Made by a program: the position numbers and the translations under genes | The notes under the pieces: model-generated | The model's database searches: none | What the model saw: the letters and a program-made list of their open reading frames with translations, nothing else | Told to the model about the DNA's origin: nothing | Origin: an uncultured bacterium | GTDB lineage: Bacteria > Actinomycetota > Coriobacteriia > Coriobacteriales > Coriobacteriaceae | Assembly (NCBI GenBank): GCA_905216175.1 | Contig: CAJMSV010000021.1 | Coordinates: forward strand, 1-21,583 | Length of the DNA stretch: 21,583 nt | Reading direction: 5' to 3' | Shown here: positions 1 through 7,481 of the stretch, one piece after another | How the letters are laid out: the number at the start of each line of letters is the position of its first letter | How positions within the stretch are numbered: position 1 is the first letter of the stretch

Positions 1-1405
<1,405 letters not shown>

Positions 1406-1437
1406 ATACCCCTCTCCTCTCATATAGGTATACAGGC

Positions 1438-1453
1438 CCCGGCGATCGCCGGG
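1438..1453. promoter_or_regulatory. 16-bp perfect palindrome in the nifJ leader
   Basis: The sequence CCCGGCGATCGCCGGG is fully self-complementary and lies 33-48 bases upstream of the nifJ start codon, just before the Shine-Dalgarno region. It could be an operator or an RNA dimerisation or hairpin element. I do not recognise a specific regulator's site; it does not match the Rex or Fnr consensus. Confidence 0.4.
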
Positions 1454-1686
1454 ATGTTGGCGTGATGGGATTTACGCTGTTGCTTCCAATCATCTGGCAA
1501 GCAGGCTCAGCAGCAGGTACGTGGCGTGGAGAGAAGACATGCCGAGGCGAGGGGCAACTGATGCGCCCCACAGACCCGACCGCCCGGCTTGCACATGACC
1601 GAGCGCCGCAAAGGCCGCATGCCGGATGCTCCCGGGCACGCCCCGGCGATGGGAAGCGCCCGCAACGGAAATCCGCATGCGGGTTC

Positions 1687-1692
1687 ATTGTA
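1687..1692 (-). promoter_or_regulatory. nifJ: Candidate -10 element for nifJ
   Basis: On the minus strand TACAAT, preceded by a GC stretch, matches the sigma-70-type -10 consensus at five of six positions. No good -35 lies at 16-18 bases (CGAAAT at 17), and a TTGACG at 1704-1699 is too close to serve as one. If used, it gives a leader of about 270 bases whose first 25 bases fold into the 1659-1683 stem-loop. This is a weak call. Confidence 0.3.
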
Positions 1693-1731
1693 CCCCGCCG
1701 TCAAGTGTAATTTCGACAAATATAGGCGGGC

Positions 1732-1745
1732 GGTAAAGGTTTACC
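1732..1745. repeat. Operator-like inverted repeat GGTAAA-GG-TTTACC
   Basis: Perfect 6-bp arms separated by two bases lie between the end of the FHA gene and the candidate nifJ promoter. Position and symmetry suit a transcription-factor site upstream of nifJ, but no specific factor is recognised. Confidence 0.35.
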
Positions 1746-1779
1746 TTGGATGACCGCCGGGATCATTTGGCAGGACTGG

Positions 1780-2718
1780 CTAGAGGGCACCGAAGAGGAT
1801 GGCGTAGGTAGTGGATTCGCCGAGCTTGAGCTCGTCGCCGGGATTGAGTTGGGCGGAACGGCCGGGCTCGACCTGAATGCAGATGCGCGTGGCCCCGTTT
1901 ACCACCACGGTTCCGTTGGTGGACGACAAGTCCGCGTCGTGCCAGATATTTTGAGCATCGCACCAGATATGGGCATGGCGGGCCGAGACATCGTCGCCGA
2001 CGTCGGTAATATCGCCCTCACCAGTGGCCAGCGCGCCAATCTCAACACCCTGCTCACTCGGCTGAATCCAGCGCGGGGCGCTCACGACAAAACTGTTTTG
2101 CACGCGCAGCAAGCCCAAGGGGTGCGCCGGGGCGGGTTCGCGTTCGCCCGCGGTCATCGACATGCCAAGCGAACGCGGCGTGGAGGTGCCTCCGCCACAG
2201 GTCGCGTGCGCGTAGTCGATGGCATAGTTCACCGAGGACCGCACATCCGCCGAACAGCCGACGGCGACAAACAGCACCAGTACGGCCTCGGCGCGCTCGG
2301 CAGGCATGAGTTCCGCCGCCTGGGACAGGCGATCGAGCGCGTTGCGATAGAGATTCGTGTCCTGGTGGCACTCTTCGAGCGCGCGTACCATCGGTTCACC
2401 TGCAGGACCGCACACCATATTGATCACAGTCGTGGAGTCCATGGGATTGCGCTGGCGCAGAGCCAGTTGTGACATAATACGCGCAGCCGAGGTACCGTAT
2501 TCGGCAAAGTAGCGCTGCTGAAGCGTGCCGACCGGCGCGCGAACGATAAAGCGGGAAACCCAAGAGCGATCGGCGGCTCGGCTCTGCGGGCTGCGGCCGT
2601 CGGCGAGCGGACGGGACGAAAGCACCAGGCCGCACAGCTCGATATGGCTCAGATGCGCCGCGCGCTTAAAGATGTCAAACATGGCCCCGCATGGGGTGAG
2701 CTCAACTTGAGATGCCAT
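1780..2718 (-). CDS. FHA-domain protein, last gene of the kinase operon
   Basis: This 312-residue protein has an FHA domain at about residues 222-308. VSARHAHIW (S245, R247, H248) and DLSSTNGT (N268, G269) are the phosphothreonine-recognition loops. Residues 1-215 match no family I recognise; they are helical-looking and soluble, with no membrane segment. Odd feature: the first FHA signature, normally Gly-Arg, reads VEIGALATG, so the conserved arginine is Ala229. The start codon lies three bases after the upstream kinase's stop, and AAGGAGG in the kinase's last codons is its ribosome site, so the two are co-translated. The likely role is a cytoplasmic reader or scaffold for phosphoproteins made by the adjacent kinase; that role is inferred from context. 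FHA assignment is secure, overall function unknown. Confidence 0.88.
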   Translation of the reverse strand: MASQVELTPCGAMFDIFKRAAHLSHIELCGLVLSSRPLADGRSPQSRAADRSWVSRFIVRAPVGTLQQRYFAEYGTSAARIMSQLALRQRNPMDSTTVINMVCGPAGEPMVRALEECHQDTNLYRNALDRLSQAAELMPAERAEAVLVLFVAVGCSADVRSSVNYAIDYAHATCGGGTSTPRSLGMSMTAGEREPAPAHPLGLLRVQNSFVVSAPRWIQPSEQGVEIGALATGEGDITDVGDDVSARHAHIWCDAQNIWHDADLSSTNGTVVVNGATRICIQVEPGRSAQLNPGDELKLGESTTYAILFGAL

Positions 2719-2721
2719 GAC

Positions 2722-4566
2722 CTAGGCCTCCTTGGTCGTAGAAATAGAATCGGACGATACTTCGACAGGTCCGCCAAAAGTACGGGCAGCTGCGGCTCCA
2801 CCGGCAAGCGGAGTCGCCATCTGGGCTTTTGTGCGTCGCGGTGCCGAAACGGGAAGTTCAAAGGCAAAGCCCATCGCAAGCAAAAACCACGTAAGCGTAT
2901 AGGTTGCAACCAGAGCGGCAACAAGGCCGCCCATCACGGCGCGTTGGGAAAATACGCTACATGCAGCCACAACCAGCACCGGAACCTCGCAGGCAGAAAG
3001 CGCAAGCACACCCTGCAGGAAGCCCGAGCGCCGATCGCGCGCAAGTGCCCCCGCGGCAACGCCGGCTATGCCTGGCAGCGCCAACGCCAGTGCGGCAATA
3101 ATACCCGGTAGCGACCCAGACCACACGAGCGATCCCAAAGTCGCCGTCACGCGAGCGCCCGACGCCAGCAGCGTGGCCGAAACCACGACCACAGCCCAAA
3201 CCACGCCACAGACGACCGCCGCACCGATCATCGCCGCGCGACGAACCGCGCGGCCAGACGCATCCATGGGGCACGGCGTGAGCGGCTCGCCGCGGAGCGA
3301 ACGACCGACATTTTGCGCATAGTGGTCACAAAACGCCGAGAGCGCCGTCTCGACCGCCGCCGGCTCGGGACGATCTTTTTGATGGCTGGACAGACAGGCC
3401 ATCACCACGTCGAACAGCTGGGCATCGACAAACGCCAGCGCATCGCGTAGCTCTTCGGAATCCGGCTCAAGCCCTAGCTGCTGGGCCTGCTCGGCCGCGG
3501 CGAGCGCCACATCGGGCTCACGACGAAGTAGCTGAGTCAAATCGCAACCGGGCGCATGGGCACCAATGGGATAGTCGGGCCGTGTGTCCATCTTGAGACG
3601 GTAGGGGCTCGCGATGTCGCGCGTCTTTTTGCGCGAACCCGAGGTGCCCGAAGTGCTCGGCGTGGCTTCGTATGGCGCGACGCCGGCAATGAGCTCGTAA
3701 ACCGTACTTGCCGCGGCATAGACGTCAATCGCCGGTGACATACGCAAAGCGCGCAGGTCGGGAATATCGTCGGTGAGCATCTCGGGCGGGGCATAGGCAA
3801 CCGTCGCGCGACGCAGCGTGGCATAACGCTCCGTAAACGACGCCTTGCCGCCGGTACCGGCCACGGCCGACGCAGGCTCAAGCGCCAGCGACGAGCCAAA
3901 GTCGATCAGGCACAGGTCAAAGGTGCCCTCGGCAAGCTGCCGGTCAAGCGGTAGACGCGCCGTGCGCACCATAATATTAGCGGGCGAGATATCGCGATGG
4001 ACAAAGCCCTCGCCCACCAGACTCATACGGCAGAGCAGATCGAACAGGTCGCGGCCCAGACGCGCCGCCACAAGCGGCGACAGGCGTCCGGCATCGTCCA
4101 CGGCGAGTCGCGAACGCAAACGGGCAAGCGTCTCGCCCTCGACCCATTCCATGACAATTGCAGGCACACCGTCGACCTCGCCCCAGCCATAGAGGCGGGG
4201 AAAGCCCTTAAGGCCCGAAAGGGCGCGATGGCATTCGTATTCCTCGCGAAACGCCGCCTTGAACTTGGCGACCAGCGCCTCGTGAGCGGCATCGTCGTCA
4301 AACTCATCGCGCGCCGGCAAGATGAGCTGTTTGAGTGCCACGGCCTCGCCTTGGGCGTTGACGGCACGCGTCACGCGGCCGATACCGCCACGGCGCATGG
4401 TGGCATCGTCGGCAAACAGCATCGTAAAACGACGCAGATAGGCAGGCAGTTCGTCCTGACCGAGCGCAATGGCCGGCTCAAACTCGTCGACACGCGCCAG
4501 GCGCAGGCCGACCATGGGATCGCGACCGAGCGATTGTGGTGTGGTGGATGCAAGATCGGTCATCAT
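2722..4566 (-). CDS. Membrane-anchored Ser/Thr protein kinase (Hanks type)
   Basis: The kinase domain spans about residues 45-400 of 614. A weak glycine loop (GGIGRV, 60-65) is followed by the VALK lysine K79, a probable helix-C glutamate near 108, the catalytic loop HRDISPANIM (H190, R191, D192, N197), DFG at 222-224 and APPEML as the APE motif, so it should be active. Residues about 440-570 hold four or five hydrophobic segments, followed by a short polar tail, so the kinase probably sits in the membrane with its catalytic domain inside. There is no PASTA or other extracellular sensor. The start overlaps the upstream gene's stop (ATGATGA; ATG at 4566 or 4563), which indicates translational coupling. 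It probably phosphorylates Ser/Thr on targets read by the FHA protein encoded next; substrate unknown. Confidence 0.93.
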   Translation of the reverse strand: MMTDLASTTPQSLGRDPMVGLRLARVDEFEPAIALGQDELPAYLRRFTMLFADDATMRRGGIGRVTRAVNAQGEAVALKQLILPARDEFDDDAAHEALVAKFKAAFREEYECHRALSGLKGFPRLYGWGEVDGVPAIVMEWVEGETLARLRSRLAVDDAGRLSPLVAARLGRDLFDLLCRMSLVGEGFVHRDISPANIMVRTARLPLDRQLAEGTFDLCLIDFGSSLALEPASAVAGTGGKASFTERYATLRRATVAYAPPEMLTDDIPDLRALRMSPAIDVYAAASTVYELIAGVAPYEATPSTSGTSGSRKKTRDIASPYRLKMDTRPDYPIGAHAPGCDLTQLLRREPDVALAAAEQAQQLGLEPDSEELRDALAFVDAQLFDVVMACLSSHQKDRPEPAAVETALSAFCDHYAQNVGRSLRGEPLTPCPMDASGRAVRRAAMIGAAVVCGVVWAVVVVSATLLASGARVTATLGSLVWSGSLPGIIAALALALPGIAGVAAGALARDRRSGFLQGVLALSACEVPVLVVAACSVFSQRAVMGGLVAALVATYTLTWFLLAMGFAFELPVSAPRRTKAQMATPLAGGAAAARTFGGPVEVSSDSISTTKEA

Positions 4567-5468
4567 AGGGCAAGCGCCGCCACGTTATTGTTGAAGTTAC
4601 CGAGCGCGACGTCATCATCGCCGTAATGGCCGACCCATTGACATAGGTTGGTGTAACAGCCCCACAGATTGGCATACTGCTGATACCACTTTGACCGGGG
4701 TGAGAATGTCTGACGACCGAACTCGGCTCGAATGACAAACATCTCCCCGACCAGGCTGTCGCACGGCCTGGGATCTCCCGTAGAGTTATAGGTCGAGACC
4801 ACGTCATTGGCACGAGAAACATAGCCGTCGAGCATGTTGTACTTGGTCACAAGCCAACTGTGAATGCTCTCTTCCTCAGCAGCGGAAAGGCCACCGGAGT
4901 TTGCAGCGTTGGCAGCGTTGCCGCCCGGCGAGCCGCCGTTTCCAGACCCTCCGGTAGAGGAACCCGACCCAGAGCCGCCGCCCGAACTCGATGAATCCGA
5001 GCCGGAGCCAGAATTATCCGAGCTACCGGGCTTTCCGGACTGCTGGGCGTCCTGCTCCTTCTGCTGCTCGACCTTATTCACCGTTGCCGCCACGCTATTG
5101 TTGGACAACCGATCGATGATCTTGGTGTTGGTGAGCACGATGGTTTTGCCATTGGCAAGCGTGACTTCGTTGTCCGGGGCCTCGGCGCCGTCCGCATCGT
5201 CGGTGCCAAACACAATATGCGCGACCACACTTGCCCAAGCATATCCAGTCGTGGTACCCAAATCACTTTTGACCTCATGCCCCACGCGCGGTTCGCGTGC
5301 GGCATGCGCCTGCATCATGGACGGCACGGTCATGCCATAGGCAGAAACGCCAGCTATGACCAGCACCAGCGAGCAAGACAGCAGTGCGTACGCCCGCGGC
5401 GCCAAGCCCAGCCGGCGTCGCATGCGCACCGCGGCGCCGCGCTTTGTCTGAGTGCCACCGGGCCGCAT
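4563..5468 (-). CDS. Secreted, membrane-anchored protein of unknown function; first gene of the kinase operon
   Basis: This 301-residue protein is not one I recognise. It has a basic N-terminus (RMRRRLGLAPR), one hydrophobic segment at about 26-46, an extracytoplasmic domain (47-140), a Ser/Gly-rich flexible linker (about 141-193), and a C-terminal domain (194-301) with Trp, Tyr and cysteines C236, C271 and C276. The segment could be an uncleaved anchor or a signal peptide (AHA-A near 56). The start at 5468 is chosen over a longer frame (to 5561) because GGAGGAGAACGC sits just before it, and the longer frame would run back through a terminator-like hairpin. It is coupled to the kinase by TGATG overlap. 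By context it may be the sensor or exported partner of the kinase; that is inference only. Confidence 0.8.
   Translation of the reverse strand: MRPGGTQTKRGAAVRMRRRLGLAPRAYALLSCSLVLVIAGVSAYGMTVPSMMQAHAAREPRVGHEVKSDLGTTTGYAWASVVAHIVFGTDDADGAEAPDNEVTLANGKTIVLTNTKIIDRLSNNSVAATVNKVEQQKEQDAQQSGKPGSSDNSGSGSDSSSSGGGSGSGSSTGGSGNGGSPGGNAANAANSGGLSAAEEESIHSWLVTKYNMLDGYVSRANDVVSTYNSTGDPRPCDSLVGEMFVIRAEFGRQTFSPRSKWYQQYANLWGCYTNLCQWVGHYGDDDVALGNFNNNVAALAL
4890..5048 (-). repeat. Ser/Gly low-complexity linker coding region
   Basis: Within the secreted-protein gene, codons 141-193 encode almost only Ser, Gly, Asn and Pro in irregular SGSGS and GGSG patterns. It resembles a flexible wall-spanning spacer that separates two folded extracellular parts. 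Confidence 0.7.
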
Positions 5469-5490
5469 GCGTTCTCCTCCAACAAAAACA

Positions 5491-5508
5491 CGCCGCTTGG
5501 GAGCGGCG
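5491..5508 (-). terminator. Terminator-like hairpin in the leader of the secreted-protein gene
   Basis: CGCCGCT/AGCGGCG form a perfect 7-bp stem with a four-base loop. On the minus strand it is followed by TGTTTTTGTTGG, and then at once by the GGAGGAG ribosome site of the gene starting at 5468. Its position, about 22 bases before the start codon and downstream of a candidate promoter, suggests an attenuator or a hairpin that occludes the ribosome site. It could equally be a second terminator for ybaB-recR. Confidence 0.6.
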
Positions 5509-5530
5509 CATTCATTCAAATCCATATTTG

Positions 5531-5561
5531 AGTGTATCAGCGAACCCAAAAGGTTGCGCAA
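5531..5561 (-). promoter_or_regulatory. Candidate promoter for the secreted protein-kinase-FHA operon
   Basis: On the minus strand TTGCGC (5561-5556) is followed after 17 bases by GATACA (5538-5533); an overlapping TACACT (5536-5531) is an alternative -10. The transcript would start near 5525, leaving a leader of about 57 bases that contains the 5491-5508 hairpin. Confidence 0.45.
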
Positions 5562-5622
5562 CGAATGGGCAAATTAAGGATGCGAGCGGAAGCATCCATG
5601 CGATAAGCGGATACGAAGCATC

Positions 5623-5638
5623 TTTGTTGCACAACAAA
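5623..5638. repeat. Inverted repeat TTTGTTG-CA-CAACAAA
   Basis: Perfect 7-bp arms separated by two bases directly abut the recR terminator stem. They lie about 60 bases upstream of the candidate promoter for the kinase operon. It may extend the terminator structure or be an operator; the sequence alone does not decide. Confidence 0.4.
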
Positions 5639-5684
5639 CTCACAGTCGCACGGGGAAATTATGACTACCCCGTGCGACTGTGAG
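5639..5684 (-). terminator. Strong intrinsic terminator after recR
   Basis: A perfect 17-bp stem (5639-5655 with 5668-5684; CTCACAGTCGCACGGGG and its complement) encloses a 12-base AT-rich loop. It begins 31 bases past the recR stop. On the minus strand it is followed by TTTGTTGTGC, a modest U-tract, so it most likely ends the ybaB-recR transcript. Confidence 0.75.
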
Positions 5685-5714
5685 GATAACATACGGTAGG
5701 AGCAGGCTCGCCAC

Positions 5715-6311
5715 CTAAATCGCGCGACGGGCCTCGATGGCGCGGCCAAGCGTAAGCTCGTCGGCATACTCCAAGTCGCCGCCCACGGGCAGGCCGCTTG
5801 CCAGACGCGACACCTCGACGCCCAACGGCTTGATGGTACGGGCCAGGTAGCTCGCCGTGGTCTCGCCCTCGATGTTGGGGTTGGTGGCGATGATGACCTC
5901 GTGGATGTCCTCGTGACCCAGACGCGCCAGCAGCTCACGGATGTGCAACTGCTCGGGACCAATCTTGTCCATGGGGCTGATCACGCCGCCCAGCACATGG
6001 TACAGGCCATGGTAGCTGCCCGTGCGCTCGATTGCCTGGACGTCGCGCGGCTCGCCCACCACGCAAATACGAGTGGTATCGCGCATCGGGTCCTGGCAGA
6101 TGGAGCACTCGTCGGCCGTGGCGTAGTTAAAGCAACGGCTGCAAAAGTGGACCTCCTGCTTGACCTCCAGGATGGCCTCGGCCAGGCGGCGGGCCTCCTC
6201 GGCATCGGCCTCGAGCAGGTAATAGGCGATGCGCTGGGCCGACTTGGGACCAATGCCCGGCAGACGGCCCAGCTCATCGAGCAGTTTTTGCAGACTGTGA
6301 TTCGCACTCAT
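5715..6311 (-). CDS. recR: Recombination mediator protein RecR
   Basis: RecR works with RecO (and RecF) in the cytoplasm to load RecA on single-stranded DNA gaps coated by SSB. The 198-residue length is standard. Order of domains: N-terminal helix-hairpin-helix (LPGIGPKSAQRIAYYLL, about 17-33), the four-cysteine zinc finger (C57, C60, C69, C72), the Toprim domain (ICVVGEPRDVQAIERTGSY onward, to about 175), and the C-terminal Walker B-like part (GLPVGGDLEYADELTL). It starts 13 bases after the ybaB stop with no strong ribosome site, so translation is probably coupled to ybaB. The ybaB-recR pairing is conserved across bacteria, usually with dnaX directly upstream; here dnaX is separated by another gene. 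Confidence 0.98.
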   Translation of the reverse strand: MSANHSLQKLLDELGRLPGIGPKSAQRIAYYLLEADAEEARRLAEAILEVKQEVHFCSRCFNYATADECSICQDPMRDTTRICVVGEPRDVQAIERTGSYHGLYHVLGGVISPMDKIGPEQLHIRELLARLGHEDIHEVIIATNPNIEGETTASYLARTIKPLGVEVSRLASGLPVGGDLEYADELTLGRAIEARRAI

Positions 6312-6324
6312 ATATATGCGTGTC

Positions 6325-6645
6325 TTAGAACGGCATGCCCGGGATGTTGAGGCCGCCGGTGATGGCGCCCATCTGCTTGTTAGCGAGCTCGTTGACGCCG
6401 CGGACGGCCTCGTTGACGGCAGCCATGATCATGTCCTGCAGCATATCGACGTCCTCGGGATCGAGGGCATCGGGATCGATGGTGAGGTTGACGAGCTCCA
6501 TCTCGCCGTTAACGGTCACCTTGACCATGCCGCCGCCGGCAGAGGCGTCGACGGTCTGGGACTTGAGATTCTCCTGCGCGGCGGCAAGCTGCTCCTGCAT
6601 CTTGCGAGCCTGCTTCATCATCTGCTGCATGTTCATACCGGCCAT
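6325..6645 (-). CDS. ybaB: YbaB/EbfC family nucleoid-associated protein
   Basis: This 106-residue DNA-binding protein matches the family in length and pattern: an N-terminal coiled helix (MMKQARKMQEQLAAAQENLK, 9-28), a beta strand core (GGGMVKVTVNGEMELVNLTI) and a C-terminal helix (DMLQDMIMAAVNEAVRGVNE). YbaB homologues form dimers that bind and compact DNA and are encoded with RecR and DnaX. The start at 6645 is preceded by AAAGGAG at good spacing; Met4 and Met6 are possible but less likely. It is the first gene of a two-gene minus-strand unit with recR. No confident promoter is seen, so it is expressed either from an unrecognised promoter in 6646-6960 or by read-through from dnaX. Confidence 0.96.
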   Translation of the reverse strand: MAGMNMQQMMKQARKMQEQLAAAQENLKSQTVDASAGGGMVKVTVNGEMELVNLTIDPDALDPEDVDMLQDMIMAAVNEAVRGVNELANKQMGAITGGLNIPGMPF

Positions 6646-6807
6646 GATGGCTCCTTTACGTGCGGCCGCGCGACAAGCTGCAAGGGCAGCCGGAGCACGG
6701 CGGGACTTTCAAACTCAAAAATCGTACCACGGCGCGAGGCCAGCGAGCGGGGCGGACACGCTACCTCAGTCGATATACATGCTCTGGAGTGCAAGCCGCG
6801 CCCAAAG

Positions 6808-6842
6808 ATTATGCAAAGTTGAATAATTCGCATCTGCATAAT
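6808..6842. repeat. Concentric inverted repeat in AT-rich spacer
   Basis: Outer arms ATTATGCA (6808-6815) and TGCATAAT (6835-6842) share one centre, base 6825, with an inner palindrome GAATAATTC (6821-6829). The spacers between inner and outer arms are five bases on both sides. The symmetry suggests a protein-binding site or cruciform. On the minus strand it also gives a CATAAT that could serve as a -10 for ybaB. Confidence 0.45.
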
Positions 6843-6945
6843 ATTTAAAGCTAAATCTTGTAGAGCCGGAATCCGGCATTTTCTGCATCCAGCTAGATAA
6901 CAATATGCCGAACCGCTGCTCGAGGCGGCGCTCATGATGGCAGGG

Positions 6946-6951
6946 TATAAT
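6946..6951 (+). promoter_or_regulatory. -10 element for the small membrane-protein gene
   Basis: A perfect TATAAT lies 41 bases before the start codon at 6987. No clear -35 is seen 16-18 bases upstream. The leader would be about 28 bases and contains the GGAGGTG ribosome site. Confidence 0.55.
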
Positions 6952-6986
6952 TTGATTGTCACAGACAGCAATTTGGAGGTGCCCCC

Positions 6987-7460
6987 ATGAATGCCCCCGA
7001 CGCGCTCCAAAACATCCGCTCAAAACACCCCGTTGCATATGTGGTTCTCTATCTCTTTGTCGGCTGGGCATTACTGGTTATCATCACCCATGCTATAGCC
7101 TTTGGAGCAGAACTACTGATAGCCAGCTCGGACCAGCCCGTCGTCAAATGGGAAGCGACCGATGAGTGCACCGACGGAAGTCGAACCATTTACTACAACA
7201 GCCCGTCCCTTTACCAAGAGCTCAAGGTCAAGATAAAAGATTCCAAGATTGTTGATGCCGAGCCAGGCTCTTTTTTGACAATCGGAGCAGTTGCCAACGA
7301 CATGCAAGTCGAGTACACAGACAGTCGTGCGACGTATCGTGTCGACCTCAGCACCCTAGGACGACCGTCGCGTACCTGTCTGCTCGAATGCGATATAAGC
7401 GGCACCACATTACACATGTCCGAAATACAGATGCGCCCGGACAAAGAGATCTCTTCTTGA
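6987..7460 (+). CDS. Small single-pass membrane protein of unknown function
   Basis: This 157-residue protein is not one I recognise. It has one strong hydrophobic segment at about residues 17-40 (AYVVLYLFVGWALLVIITHA) and then an extracytoplasmic, beta-rich-looking domain of about 115 residues with cysteines at 61, 131 and 135. A GGAGGTG ribosome site and a TATAAT support it as a real gene. It lies on the opposite strand to its neighbours, between dnaX and ybaB-recR, genes that are normally adjacent. Its 3' end is 21 bases from the end of convergent dnaX, with no hairpin terminator between. Its base composition is less GC-rich than the flanking genes, which hints at later acquisition. Function unknown. 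Confidence 0.75.
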   Translation: MNAPDALQNIRSKHPVAYVVLYLFVGWALLVIITHAIAFGAELLIASSDQPVVKWEATDECTDGSRTIYYNSPSLYQELKVKIKDSKIVDAEPGSFLTIGAVANDMQVEYTDSRATYRVDLSTLGRPSRTCLLECDISGTTLHMSEIQMRPDKEISS

Positions 7461-7481
7461 GCAGTATACCCGCCCGTACAG

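Larger units (their letters stand above)
1406..1779. other. Intergenic region upstream of nifJ with palindromes and a candidate leader
   Basis: No convincing gene is seen in this 374-base stretch; short open frames here have no ribosome site and no family resemblance. Read as the nifJ leader (minus strand) it holds, in order, an inverted repeat at 1732-1745, a possible -10 TACAAT at 1692-1687, a stem-loop at 1683-1659 (CCCGCA/TGCGGG with an inner CGGA/TCCG), and a 16-base perfect palindrome at 1453-1438 about 35 bases before the start codon. No intrinsic terminator is evident after the FHA gene that ends at 1780. Confidence 0.6.
6646..6986. other. Gene-free region between ybaB and the small membrane-protein gene
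   Basis: No gene is supported in these 341 bases. The part at about 6800-6960 is clearly more AT-rich than its surroundings. It contains a concentric inverted repeat (6808-6842), a short weak hairpin (6865-6877), and the plus-strand -10 box for the gene at 6987. The part next to ybaB (6646-6760) is GC-rich and presumably holds ybaB's promoter, but I cannot point to one with confidence. Confidence 0.6.

Noticed and set aside
5469..5561. A 31-residue upstream extension of the secreted protein
   Set aside because: It would place the terminator-like hairpin inside the coding region and ignores the strong GGAGGAG site before the ATG at 5468.
7444..7455. Palindrome AAGAGATCTCTT near the end of the small membrane-protein gene as a terminator
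   Set aside because: It has no room for a loop and no U-tract, and it lies inside the coding sequence.
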